Part shown: piece by piece, positions 44,814-53,663 of the stretch | Layout: each line of letters begins with the position of its first letter | How positions within the stretch are numbered: the stretch's first letter is position 1 | Origin: Planctomycetaceae bacterium | Lineage (GTDB): Bacteria; Planctomycetota; Planctomycetia; Planctomycetales; Planctomycetaceae | Length of the DNA: 64,000 bases | Reading direction: 5' to 3' | NCBI GenBank assembly: GCA_041398785.1 | Contig: JAWKUA010000004.1 | Span: 124,001-188,000 of the forward strand | Made by a program: the position numbers and the translations under genes | The notes under the pieces: model-generated | Told to the model about the DNA's origin: nothing | The model's input: the letters and a program-made list of their open reading frames with translations, nothing else | Database searches by the model: none

Positions 44814-46940
44814 TCAGTCAGACTTTCCGCCGGATCGCACAAGCGCCAAAGCCGCCAGCGCCGCGGCCGTGATCAGAGACAACCACAACCCGGTTTGAAA
44901 ACCAGCCGGACGGTATTCCCACACCACGTGATGCTTTCCGGACGGAACGCTGACGGACCGAAACACAGCGTCTTCTGCCGTCTGCCCTTCTCCGTCAACC
45001 GACACCTGCCAGCCGGAAAACATCAGGTCCCGCAGCACGACAGTCGCGTCTTCCGACAGTGCCACGTCGAACTCCACTCGCCGAGGGCCGCTGGCGACGA
45101 CATCCCATTTCATCAGCGAAGTCGCCGGTTGTGCCGTCACCCGCGACGGCGGCTCCACGAAACGATACAGCCACACAGGCTTCATCCCCCGGCCCCAAAG
45201 CGAATTCAACAAAGCGTCCGGGCCACTTTCCACAATTTCAATCTCCGAAGAGGGGACGGAAATCTCGTCTTCCAGCAGCAAGTGCGTCACGCCCAGGTTT
45301 CGCAGCCGAACACTTTGCTCCGGCGACGGAAACACATCATTCGGCGATTCCGGCACCGCACGCAGTTCGAATTGCTCACTGAAATAAAACGATGGCCCGA
45401 GCCCCAGATACGTCGGTACGCAACTGACACCATAAAGATTGCCGACGTTCGGTCCGGGAGCCAGCAGTCGCAGAGTTTCCGAATTTCGTGAAGTGAAGAA
45501 GTTCCGCAACCAGCTTTCCGACAGCCTGGAGATCGGAGCCGTCTCCACCACGACCGCGTCCGCCACATACTTCGACGATGCCAGCAAGTCCGGCAGAGTA
45601 ATCGCAGCGACCAGCAGCGTGATCACGGCTCGACCAAATCCGCGCCGGCGGCGAACCAGGTGTTCCAGTACCAGGCCGCTGACGATTCCCCCGCCCAGCG
45701 CCGCCACAATCGTATACCGGGCTGGTCCCATAAAAAACGTGAACCCTGGAAGATGACGCGTCACCGGAAGCAGCCATCCTGTGGCGTAGATAATTCCCAA
45801 TAGAGACAGAACCACCCACGTCCGAAATTCTCTCGTTGGCAACCGGTGCCGTATGTGCGGGAGCATCGAAACGACAACCAGTCCCAGCGGAAGCAGTCCC
45901 CAATACAAGTGAGCTTCAACGGGATTAGTGTCAGCATCGATGGCCATGGGATCGCGCAGCATCCGGCGGTCAAGCAGAATCTCCGGTGTATGCCAATAAG
46001 TCCACGATGCCAATAGCTGTGTGATATACAGCGGCGGCATGTGTCCATAGGCAGGATTGAATGCCTGATGAGCGCCTTCCCTCTGACTGGTCTGCTTCAG
46101 ATCCAGAGTCGGCAGCAACTGCACCGCGGCCAGCAGCAAACTGACGCTGATCGCAGCCGGAACCGGAATGGCGCGACGGAAGAGAGACTTTCGCAGGGAC
46201 GACGCATCGGCAGAACCGGTTCCCTGCTGCGACTCGTGATGTCCGGCAGAAGTCTCGCCTTTCCGAACACGCGGCTGCATTGCGACCCACAATGTCGCAT
46301 ACAGAATCAACGTTAATTGGTTGATGAACGCCAGAGTAAAATGCCCGGCCAGCAGATGGATCGACAGGCACGCCACCAGGGCCACAAACAATCGCCGCGA
46401 AGGAGCCTTCAGCAGTGAATCCGTCAGCCACAGTGTCAGCGGCAGCCAGACACCGCCGATGATACTCCATTCCAGTGACACGCGGGCCGGGAACCAGCCA
46501 TAGACATAGACCAATGCCGCCAGCATCGCCGGCCACAACGAGAGCCGCTGCGCGCGCGCGAACCGCCAGGCAAATACAAACGCCAGCCAATAGTGAAGAA
46601 CCAGGCTGGCGCTATAGGCCGTGTTGATGTCCAGCACGCGATACAGAAATTGGTTCGAAGGATACAGGACACCAGCCTGGCTTTCGGCCAGCAGCGGGTA
46701 GCCCAGGCCCGTCCGGTCGTGCCATAACGGAAGATGGCCGCGCCGGTATTCCTCCGCCATCAGTTGCTTCTGCGGCATAAAGTACGGATACGTGTCACCT
46801 CCGACCAGCCCGCCGCCGGTGACAAGTCCCCTCCACACGCCCAAAGACAGACCCAGACCGACACACAACACAAGCAGCCATTCGGCACGCGATACAGCCG
46901 TTCGGTCACCGAACGCTGACTGAATGCTGGGAACAGTCAT
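44814..46940 (-). CDS. Large polytopic membrane protein (YfhO-like)
   Basis: 708 residues with about 12-13 membrane segments from the N-terminus (RAEWLLVLCVGLGLSLGVW) on. A first loop of about 100 residues (GGDTYPYFMPQKQLMAEEYR, LPLWHDRTGLGYPLLAESQA) matches the Asp/His-containing loop of YfhO/GT-C-fold membrane glycosyltransferases, and the C-terminal soluble beta domain (RDLMFSGWQVSVDGEG) with a final membrane segment is also typical of YfhO. It may transfer sugars to lipid-linked acceptors, though no sugar-donor site can be read. The gene follows the Dabb gene on the same strand, with 181 bases between. Confidence 0.83.
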   Translation of the reverse strand: MTVPSIQSAFGDRTAVSRAEWLLVLCVGLGLSLGVWRGLVTGGGLVGGDTYPYFMPQKQLMAEEYRRGHLPLWHDRTGLGYPLLAESQAGVLYPSNQFLYRVLDINTAYSASLVLHYWLAFVFAWRFARAQRLSLWPAMLAALVYVYGWFPARVSLEWSIIGGVWLPLTLWLTDSLLKAPSRRLFVALVACLSIHLLAGHFTLAFINQLTLILYATLWVAMQPRVRKGETSAGHHESQQGTGSADASSLRKSLFRRAIPVPAAISVSLLLAAVQLLPTLDLKQTSQREGAHQAFNPAYGHMPPLYITQLLASWTYWHTPEILLDRRMLRDPMAIDADTNPVEAHLYWGLLPLGLVVVSMLPHIRHRLPTREFRTWVVLSLLGIIYATGWLLPVTRHLPGFTFFMGPARYTIVAALGGGIVSGLVLEHLVRRRRGFGRAVITLLVAAITLPDLLASSKYVADAVVVETAPISRLSESWLRNFFTSRNSETLRLLAPGPNVGNLYGVSCVPTYLGLGPSFYFSEQFELRAVPESPNDVFPSPEQSVRLRNLGVTHLLLEDEISVPSSEIEIVESGPDALLNSLWGRGMKPVWLYRFVEPPSRVTAQPATSLMKWDVVASGPRRVEFDVALSEDATVVLRDLMFSGWQVSVDGEGQTAEDAVFRSVSVPSGKHHVVWEYRPAGFQTGLWLSLITAAALAALALVRSGGKSD

Positions 46941-47121
46941 GAGCCGGACTCTAATGAACGCGGGAACATGTCACTTCGTCCTCCTGTGCCGCCAGCCTTC
47001 ACCAGGTCATTCGCAGGCGGCGGGGCTGTCGGCCCGGCTGCGCCCGCACCGAACCGGGGCAAGCGCGCTGCGGACAGTGCGTCGTCGTTCGTTCGTCTGG
47101 CATCAGTTCGCCCCGATCCGC

Positions 47122-47427
47122 CTACGTCACATCGGCGTCGAATACGCGAACTTTTGCCCACCCGGGCTTGTTTTCTTCGATGAATTTCAGGTGATCCTCC
47201 GCGACCTGATACGCATCGTGATTCGCTCGCGTGTCGAACACGACATTCAGCGCGACATGAAATTCGCGGTCATTGACCGGCCGAACCAGATCCGGAGTCA
47301 GCGTGCCGGCGGCAAAAAATACAACTCCCGGATGATTCTTCAGATACTTGTGACACGACTCCACCAGCTTCACCGCAGCGTCGGCCGAAGGATCGTTCAA
47401 AGTGAAATACACCATATGAGACAGCAT
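47122..47427 (-). CDS. Dabb (stress-responsive A/B barrel) domain protein
   Basis: 101 residues from the ATG at 47427; AGAGG lies 6 bases upstream. The open frame continues upstream to 48192 but that part overlaps the plus-strand CPBP gene and is not coding. The chain MLSHMVYFTLNDPSADAAVK...GVVFFAAGTLT...NDREFHVALNVVFDTRANHD...FIEENKPGWAKVRVFDAD is a ferredoxin-like Dabb fold. Such small dimeric proteins occur in stress responses and in some polyketide or terpene cyclases. There is no clear catalytic residue. Confidence 0.9.
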   Translation of the reverse strand: MLSHMVYFTLNDPSADAAVKLVESCHKYLKNHPGVVFFAAGTLTPDLVRPVNDREFHVALNVVFDTRANHDAYQVAEDHLKFIEENKPGWAKVRVFDADVT

Positions 47428-47812
47428 CAGAACCTCTTCTACAGAAACCCAGACAACCAAAACTCCGCCACGCGGTGCCGAAGTATGACGCGAGCCCTGC
47501 CAGGTCTCAAACCACCGCCCGGTGAAGTTGGGATTGCCGTGTTTCGCGAATCCACGTCGCTTGAGCATTCGGTACGTGGCACTGGCCGAATCGGAGACGG
47601 TAAAGTCCGTGTCCCGTTCCGCAGGTTCTGTCGGTCGACTGTCCGGTGACTTGAGCAGCCTGTCGGGAACTGGTGAACGGTGACCTGAGGGCTCGTCCGG
47701 CTGATTGGCCGCATGGCGAAGTTGGACCGAGCTGCCATGGAGAATCACGTGGGGCTGCGTATGCCGCGATTGGTGGCGGCCTTCACTGAACGACAGAAGT
47801 GATTGTTCGGCA
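47428..47812. other. Divergent intergenic region before the lipid gene cluster, 385 bp
   Basis: Between the Dabb gene (minus) and the CPBP protease gene (plus). No gene or repeat supported. It likely carries the promoters for both. Confidence 0.4.
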
Positions 47813-48451
47813 ATGCACGCAGTGGCGTATACGGTGTGGCTGGCGGTTATCTGGACAGCGTATGTCGCGTGGGGATATCCGCATCTTGCGGGGATGTCGG
47901 CCGGTTTCAGTGTCGCGATTGGTGAGAGTTGCCGGTTCCTGATTTTCACAGCTCCGTTGTTCGTCATCTTCCAATCGCGGAGTCCGTGGCGGGCGCTGGG
48001 TGTGAGAATTCCGCCGGGTCGGTGGTTGATAGGTGGTCTTCTCGTCGCTGCCACGTGGGCTGCGGTGTCATTGTTCCTTGCCAGTCGAATCCAGCACAGG
48101 ACGTTCAACGGCGTTCCGGAGATTGCCTTTTGGTTCACGGGGTTTTCCACAGCGACCGTGATCGAGGAAGTCTCCTTTCGCGGGTATTTCACGCAGCAAC
48201 TGTCGCGGTACGGCAGCAGGTTTGCGATCGTTGCATCGTCCGTCTTGTTCGTTTTGATTCATTTTCCGGGTTGGTACCTGCTGAATCTGCTGCCTGGTTA
48301 TCGAGCTTACCTGTCTCACTCACTGTCCATTCTGCTGCTCGGCGTCGCACTCGGCTGGCTGTTCCTGAAGTGTGGTTCGATCTGGCCCGGAGTGATCCTG
48401 CATGCCGTCAACAATCTGGCTGCGGCATTGACGTCGGCTGGCGGCGGCTGA
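47813..48451 (+). CDS. CPBP family intramembrane metalloprotease
   Basis: 212 residues from the ATG at 47813 (the frame opens at 47705 without coding character). Five to six membrane segments. CPBP motifs: Glu118-Glu119...Arg123 in VIEEVSFRGYF, His150 in FVLIHFPGWYLL, and His197...Asn200 in ILHAVNNLA. These residues bind zinc and form the active site in the CAAX-protease (Rce1/ABI) family. Bacterial members mature membrane or lipidated proteins, or take part in bacteriocin immunity. The gene is the first of the plus-strand series with the FAD/DUF1365/Cfa genes, but 373 bases lie between, so co-transcription is uncertain. Confidence 0.88.
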   Translation: MHAVAYTVWLAVIWTAYVAWGYPHLAGMSAGFSVAIGESCRFLIFTAPLFVIFQSRSPWRALGVRIPPGRWLIGGLLVAATWAAVSLFLASRIQHRTFNGVPEIAFWFTGFSTATVIEEVSFRGYFTQQLSRYGSRFAIVASSVLFVLIHFPGWYLLNLLPGYRAYLSHSLSILLLGVALGWLFLKCGSIWPGVILHAVNNLAAALTSAGGG

Positions 48452-48824
48452 CGATTGTATGTCCCTGAAACGAAGGCAGTGCGCACCGGCAAAGCAGCCG
48501 AGTCGCGCCTTCGCAGGCGTGTCGCGATTCATCCATCGATGCCACACGATTGCCGCCGACGATCACGTGACGACCGTGCGGTGTCACAGGCATCAGCGCG
48601 ACGCGAACGCTGACGATACCGCTTCATGCATGAGACGGCGTTCCGTCGACTTCGCCGCCGACGTCAGGCTCCTTGACGTCCGGAAACCGTTTTCACGAAA
48701 CGGTGGCATTATGAACCGAGGGCAGTTGCGATTCCTGCTGGACACCAGCGGGCTTCCGTCTAGAAACGACACAATAGATTTGGCGACATTGTGGATCGAC
48801 GCGGATTTGTGGTCTGGGTTTGGA
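48452..48824. promoter_or_regulatory. Leader of the FAD-DUF1365-Cfa gene series, 373 bp
   Basis: The frame of the FAD gene is open throughout this stretch but its composition is not coding-like until about 48711. A perfect stem-loop, ACCGTTT (48686-48692) with AAACGGT (48698-48704), 5-base loop, lies 120 bases before the start; an in-frame ATG at 48711 follows it and could add 38 residues. I infer that the promoter or regulatory leader of the lipid cluster is here. No sigma-factor consensus could be fixed by eye. Confidence 0.45.
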
Positions 48825-50078
48825 ATGAGAATCGGGATCGTGGGAAGTGGCATTTCCGGCCTGGTTGCGGCTTATCACCTGAGTCGACAGCATGCGGTAA
48901 CGGTGTTCGAAGCGAATGCATGGGTCGGCGGTCACACAAATACGGTTGACGTGAACTACGCCGGCGAACATCACAGCATCGACACCGGATTCATTGTCTT
49001 TAACGACCGCACGTATCCGAATTTCATTCACCTGCTTCAGGAACTGCAGGTCGCGTCAGTTCCGACGTCGATGGGCTTCTGCGTCAGTTCAGAGCCCGAT
49101 GACCTGGAATACAGCGGCAGCGGTCTCGCGGGGCTGTTCGCTCAGCGACGAAACCTGCTGCGACCCGGTCACTACCGAATGATTGGCGACATTCTGCGGT
49201 TCAACGGGAAGGCCCCGGCACTGGCATCGGAGCTGGACGATTCCGTCACAGTTGCCGAATTTCTGCGCCGCCACGGGTACTCGACCGAGTTTGCTCAGCG
49301 GTATCTGCTGCCGATGGGGGCAGCGATCTGGTCGTGCCCTGTGACGACCTTCGAGTCATTCCCGGTCCGCTTCATTGTCGACTTTTACCAGAACCACGGT
49401 CTGCTCAGTCTCCGCGACCGGCCGACATGGCGAGTCATCTCGGGAGGCTCTCAGCGCTACGTGGAGGCACTGACGAAACCCTTTCGTGACTGCATCCGCC
49501 TGAATTCTGCCGTGCAGCGAGTTCGGCGGCGGCCTGATGGGGTTGACATCATCACAGAGCAGGATACGACGACAGTCGACGAAGTCGTCATGGCCTGCCA
49601 CAGCGACCAGACGCTGCGACTGCTTGGCAAAGATGCCACGCCCGTGGAAAATGCGGTGCTGGAGTCATTCCCGTACCAACCGAATACTGCGGTATTGCAT
49701 ACGGATGAATCCGTTCTGCCGAAGCGGCGACAAGTCTGGTCGAGCTGGAACTACCACATCTCCGGAAACAGCGACTCCCATTTGGCGACGCTGACATACA
49801 ACATGAACATCCTGCAGCATCTGAAGTCAAAGCACACGTTCTGCGTGACGCTCAATGAATCCAATCGTATCGATCCGAAAAAGGTCCTGGGGACATACCA
49901 CTACAGCCACCCGGTCTTTACGGTGAAACGCAGGTCCGCCCAGCATCGACATCCGGAACTGGTTCGAAACAACCGCGTTTCCTGCTGCGGCGCGTACTGG
50001 GGCAACGGGTTTCATGAAGACGGCGTCAACAGCGCGCTTGCCGTCGTCGGTGCCTTTCAGGATTCAAGCGGTGCATAG
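48825..50078 (+). CDS. FAD-dependent oxidoreductase of lipid cluster (COG2907-like)
   Basis: 417 residues from the ATG at 48825, where the FAD motif begins: IGIVGSGISGLVAAYHLSRQ with GSGISG at 7-12, then VFEANAWVGGHTNTV binding the ADP moiety. The family signatures DTGFIVFNDRTYPNFIHLL and SWNYHISGNSDSHLATLTYNM are present. This 'amine oxidoreductase' family is usually beside DUF1365 and Cfa genes, as here, and is thought to oxidise or desaturate fatty-acyl chains before or after methyl transfer; its reaction is not known for this subfamily. The last 8 bases overlap the DUF1365 gene if it starts at 50071. The upstream in-frame ATG at 48711 is a less likely start. Confidence 0.93.
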   Translation: MRIGIVGSGISGLVAAYHLSRQHAVTVFEANAWVGGHTNTVDVNYAGEHHSIDTGFIVFNDRTYPNFIHLLQELQVASVPTSMGFCVSSEPDDLEYSGSGLAGLFAQRRNLLRPGHYRMIGDILRFNGKAPALASELDDSVTVAEFLRRHGYSTEFAQRYLLPMGAAIWSCPVTTFESFPVRFIVDFYQNHGLLSLRDRPTWRVISGGSQRYVEALTKPFRDCIRLNSAVQRVRRRPDGVDIITEQDTTTVDEVVMACHSDQTLRLLGKDATPVENAVLESFPYQPNTAVLHTDESVLPKRRQVWSSWNYHISGNSDSHLATLTYNMNILQHLKSKHTFCVTLNESNRIDPKKVLGTYHYSHPVFTVKRRSAQHRHPELVRNNRVSCCGAYWGNGFHEDGVNSALAVVGAFQDSSGA

Positions 50079-50916
50079 CTGCATTTATGAAGGACGGGTG
50101 CGGCACCGGCGGTTCGGAAATCCCGCTCACACGTTCACCGCCAGCCTGTTCTTGATGTACCTTGATCTGGACGAACTGCCCCGGATTCTCGACGATTTCT
50201 GGCTGTGGTCGGCTTCAAAACCTGCGCTGGCCCGGTTTCGCAGGAACGACCACTTCGGCGACCCGGACCGGCCGCTGGATGAATGCGTTCAGGATCTTGT
50301 TCACGAGCGGCTGGGGTTCCGCCCGTCGGGACGAATCTGCCTGCTGACTCAGCTGCGGTGGCTGGGCTACGTGATGAATCCGGTGAGCTTCTTCTACTGC
50401 TGGAACACGACCGGAACGCAGGTCGACGCGGTGGTGGCTGAAGTCACGAACACACCCTGGAACGAACGGCACTGCTACGTGATCGATGGCAGGCCGTTTA
50501 CAGCAGACGGTCGACAGACTCCCGGTAGTCGGCCCTCTGTTATCCGGCATCGTCATGACAAGCAGTTTCACGTCTCGCCGTTTCTGCCGATGAACCTGAA
50601 TTACCAATGGCGCATCCGCACGCCGGGCAGGACACTGGCAGTCCACCTCGAGGATCTCGACGTCAGCGGGAAGCGAATCTTCGACGCGTCGCTGCTGCTG
50701 GCACGTCGCGAAATCTCGTCTGCCGGGCTCGCGCGATTGGTGCTGCGCTATCCGGCAATTTCCATGCAGACGACCCTGCGAATCTACTGGCAGGCCGCAA
50801 GACTGTGGTGGAAGCGAGCTGCGTTCCACCCGCATCCGCGGAATGCAAAGATCGAACACCGCGGCTCAGAGACCGAAACGCTCGGGGCCAGGCAGTCGTC
50901 GCTCCCCATGAAATGA
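50071..50916 (+). CDS. DUF1365 family protein
   Basis: 281 residues if it starts at the GTG at 50071, which overlaps the FAD gene stop by 8 bases and has CAGGA 8 bases upstream; starts at 50014 and 50050 are alternatives. The family pattern is complete: SCIYEGRVRHRRFGNPAHTF, LSLFLMYLDLDELP-like segment, NDHFGDPDRPLDECVQDLV, LTQLRWLGYVMNPVSFFYCW, VVAEVTNTPWNERHCYVI and KQFHVSPFLPMNLNYQWRI. DUF1365 proteins are almost always encoded with Cfa-type methyltransferases and a FAD protein, so they are probably part of fatty-acyl modification at the membrane. No fixed biochemical role is known. Confidence 0.92.
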   Translation: MHSCIYEGRVRHRRFGNPAHTFTASLFLMYLDLDELPRILDDFWLWSASKPALARFRRNDHFGDPDRPLDECVQDLVHERLGFRPSGRICLLTQLRWLGYVMNPVSFFYCWNTTGTQVDAVVAEVTNTPWNERHCYVIDGRPFTADGRQTPGSRPSVIRHRHDKQFHVSPFLPMNLNYQWRIRTPGRTLAVHLEDLDVSGKRIFDASLLLARREISSAGLARLVLRYPAISMQTTLRIYWQAARLWWKRAAFHPHPRNAKIEHRGSETETLGARQSSLPMK

Positions 50917-51189
50917 AGCCGCTTGCTGTTGAAGCCCGCGGGAGCAGAGTTTTCGCGCGCTGTACTTTCGGTCGGTCGTCTCGCCAATCCGCTTTCCGAC
51001 TGGCCGCGCCGGCGTGACCGAAATCGAAGTAGCTGCCTTGAAGCCACGGCTGGCCGGAAAACCGGAATTTCGGTCGAAACCTGGAGCCGACCGTCTATGA
51101 CTACGCAGAAACGGTCCGGCGGCAACACGAGACAGATCCGATCATTGACCGCCGGTATGGCTTAATGGCAGAGAGTTTACCAGAGAGAC

Positions 51190-52509
51190 ATGAGCGCGAT
51201 TCTGATTTCCCGCGACGATCCTGGCGACCCCGCCGACCATGTCCGCCCGGCCGCAGCGATGCAGCCGGCATGCGGCCAGCCTCGCCGGTGGCTGTCGCAG
51301 GTTTGCCAGCGAAGGCTGCTGGAGCGGCTTTCCTGCATCAACGATGGTCGCCTCTATCTGGACGACGGCTGTCATCGGACCGTCGTTGGAGATGCTGCTG
51401 ATGACGGCCTTGAAGCGACTGTGATGGTCCGCAACGAGAGGTTCTACCGGCGGCTGGTTTCGCGCGGCAGCCTCGGTGCCGCGGAAAGTTACCTGGACGG
51501 AGACTGGGACGCTGATGATCTGGTGTCTCTGTTCCGACTGTTCGGACGCCACCTCAACTGCTTCCGGCCGAACCGTTCTCTGGTGGAATTGCCAGCGGGA
51601 CTGGCCGCCCGGGGCCGTCACTGGCTGTCGAGAAACTCGAAGAACGGCAGCCGGCGAAATATCCGTGCCCACTATGACCTTGGCAATGCATTCTTCGAAC
51701 TGTTTCTCGACCCGACGATGATGTATTCGTCGGCCATGTTCGAATCGCCCGGCATGACGCTGGAGCAGGCTCAGGTTTCACGGCTCAATCACATTTGCCG
51801 GCAGTTGGATCTTCGGCCCGAACACCATGTCATCGAAATCGGGACTGGCTGGGGCGGATTCGCACTCCACGCGGCGCAGACGGTGGGGTGTCGAGTGACG
51901 ACGACAACCATTTCGCCGCAGCAGTACGAGTATGCCCGCAACCGGGTTCAGCAGGCGGGGCTGAACGACAGGGTCACGGTGCTTTTGAAAGACTACCGTG
52001 ACCTGACTCGTGCTGATTCTGCTGCGGAAACTCGCGTTGGACAATTCGACCGCCTTGTCTCACTGGAAATGATCGAAGCAGTCGGCCGTGAATACTATCC
52101 GCGGTACTTTCGCATCTGTGAACAACTGTTGAAGCCGAATTCGCAGATGCTGCTGCAGGCGATCGTCATGCCGGAGCAGCGGTACTCGCGTTATCTTCGG
52201 TCCGTGGACTTTATCCAGAAGTACATTTTCCCCGGCGGCTGTCTGCCGTCGGTGACGGCTCTGCAGACTGCGGCGACCGGAAACACTTCCATGCGGCTCG
52301 TGCGACTGGATGACTTCGCCGACGGGTACGCTCAGACCACCAGGGAATGGCGGTCTCGATTCCACAAGCGGCTCGCGGACGTTCGCCGTCAGGGATTCGA
52401 CGAGCGCTTTCTGCGTACCTGGGACTACTACCTGGCCTATTGCGAAGCTGCATTCCGGGAACGCACCGTCGGTGTCGTTCAGGCCGTCTGGGAGCGACAG
52501 CTCCGATGA
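51190..52509 (+). CDS. Cyclopropane-fatty-acid-synthase family methyltransferase (first copy)
   Basis: 439 residues. The N-terminal domain (about 30-150) is the lipid-binding part. The SAM site is HVIEIGTGWGGFALHA (213-228), and the acyl-binding segment HYDLGNAFFELFLDPTMMYS is upstream. Glu293 lies in SLEMIEAVG as in Cfa. However, two of the bicarbonate-binding residues of E. coli Cfa differ: Cys139 is Ser181 (YSSAMF) and His266 is Gln323 (LLQAIVMPE); the C-terminal Tyr is kept (YYLAYC). So it may catalyse methyl transfer to a double bond without forming a cyclopropane ring. Its stop overlaps the next gene (ATGA). It lies 273 bases after the DUF1365 gene. Confidence 0.93.
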   Translation: MSAILISRDDPGDPADHVRPAAAMQPACGQPRRWLSQVCQRRLLERLSCINDGRLYLDDGCHRTVVGDAADDGLEATVMVRNERFYRRLVSRGSLGAAESYLDGDWDADDLVSLFRLFGRHLNCFRPNRSLVELPAGLAARGRHWLSRNSKNGSRRNIRAHYDLGNAFFELFLDPTMMYSSAMFESPGMTLEQAQVSRLNHICRQLDLRPEHHVIEIGTGWGGFALHAAQTVGCRVTTTTISPQQYEYARNRVQQAGLNDRVTVLLKDYRDLTRADSAAETRVGQFDRLVSLEMIEAVGREYYPRYFRICEQLLKPNSQMLLQAIVMPEQRYSRYLRSVDFIQKYIFPGGCLPSVTALQTAATGNTSMRLVRLDDFADGYAQTTREWRSRFHKRLADVRRQGFDERFLRTWDYYLAYCEAAFRERTVGVVQAVWERQLR

Positions 52510-53558
52510 TTCCGCGTTACGTTTTCCGCGCGGCGCTCGCGGCAGCGGAACGCGGACTGTTGCCGGACGATATCGCCCGTTCGGGCATCCGGCGACTGTT
52601 GCGCAAACGGCTGCAGGAGATCGAAGCGGCCGATCCGGAGACTCTGCGCCAGCGATCGGAGTCTTTCATGGAACAGTGCCGCTCGGCTCCGGTCGCTGTT
52701 GCCACGGAAGCCGCGAACGAACAGCACTACGAAGTGCCGCCGGAATTCTTTCAGCTGGTGCTGGGACGCCGCCGGAAATACAGCTGCTGCGAATGGACCG
52801 ATTCCTGCAGCAGCCTCAATGAAGCGGAAGAGGCGGCACTGGCCACCACCTGCCTGCGGGCCGAACTGGAAGACGGCATGGACATTCTGGAACTGGGCTG
52901 CGGCTGGGGCTCACTGTCCCTGTACATCGCGGAGCATTTTCCAAACAGCCGGCTGGTCTGCGTTTCCAATTCTCAGTCACAGCGAAACAGCATCCTGCAG
53001 CAGGCGAACGAGCGCGGCCTGCGAGCGCCGGAAGTCATCACCGCCGATATGAACAGTTTTTCGATCTCGAAAACGTTCGACCGCGTGGTTTCCGTCGAGA
53101 TGTTCGAGCACATGCGGAACCATGCCGAACTGTTGCGACGAATAGCGACATGGCTGAACCCCGCGGGCCGGTTGTTCGTTCATCTGTTCTGCCATCGAAG
53201 CCAGTCGTATCTGTTCGAAACTCGCGACGAATCTGACTGGATGGCCCGCTACTTCTTCACAGGCGGCATGATGCCCGCGGAATCTCTGCTGCTGCAGACA
53301 CAGGATCACATGAAAGTCACGCGGCAGTGGGAATGGAACGGCCGGCACTATCAGCGGACCAGCGACGCGTGGCTGAACAACATGGACGAACACCCCAACG
53401 ACGTACGTCGAATCCTGCAAAGAACGTACGGCCCGAACGCTGCGGTCTGGCGAAATCGCTGGCGACTGTTCTTCATGGCCTGCTCAGAACTCTTCGGCTT
53501 CCGACAGGGCACCGAATGGAAGGTCGCACACTACCTGCTCGAACGGCAGGCAGGATAA
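52506..53558 (+). CDS. Cfa-family methyltransferase resembling coclaurine N-methyltransferase (second copy)
   Basis: 350 residues from the ATG at 52506, which overlaps the first methyltransferase stop in ATGA, so translation is coupled. The chain follows the plant coclaurine-N-methyltransferase type of the Cfa family: NEQHYEVPPEFFQLVLG, KYSCCEWTDSCSSLNEAEEA, MDILELGCGWGSLSLYIAEH (SAM site at 127-136), SVEMFEHMRNH, LFVHLFCHRSQSYLFE and, near the end, FFMACSELFGFRQGTEWKV. Unlike the first copy it keeps the Cys (YSCCEW) and His (HLFCH) of the Cfa active site. Substrate unknown: an amine, a lipid or another fatty-acyl chain. It is shorter than the first copy and lacks the long N-terminal lipid domain. 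Confidence 0.93.
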   Translation: MIPRYVFRAALAAAERGLLPDDIARSGIRRLLRKRLQEIEAADPETLRQRSESFMEQCRSAPVAVATEAANEQHYEVPPEFFQLVLGRRRKYSCCEWTDSCSSLNEAEEAALATTCLRAELEDGMDILELGCGWGSLSLYIAEHFPNSRLVCVSNSQSQRNSILQQANERGLRAPEVITADMNSFSISKTFDRVVSVEMFEHMRNHAELLRRIATWLNPAGRLFVHLFCHRSQSYLFETRDESDWMARYFFTGGMMPAESLLLQTQDHMKVTRQWEWNGRHYQRTSDAWLNNMDEHPNDVRRILQRTYGPNAAVWRNRWRLFFMACSELFGFRQGTEWKVAHYLLERQAG

Positions 53559-53663
53559 CGGCGGCACGGAAATCGCGCACTGCGCGGCGGCATTCCACGG
53601 ACGTCGACCGGCGTGCAACAGACCGTGCCGTCGCGGATCGAATCGGCGAAGGCAGAGAAACTG

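Noticed and set aside
47428..48192. Upstream extension of the Dabb gene frame
   Set aside because: The extra 255 residues lie antisense to the CPBP gene and have no domain; the Dabb fold starts at the ATG at 47427, with a good ribosome-binding site.
51190..53558. The two Cfa-family genes as a recent tandem duplication
   Set aside because: The proteins are of different subtypes, lengths and active-site residues, with low similarity outside the SAM motif, so they are not a recent duplicate.
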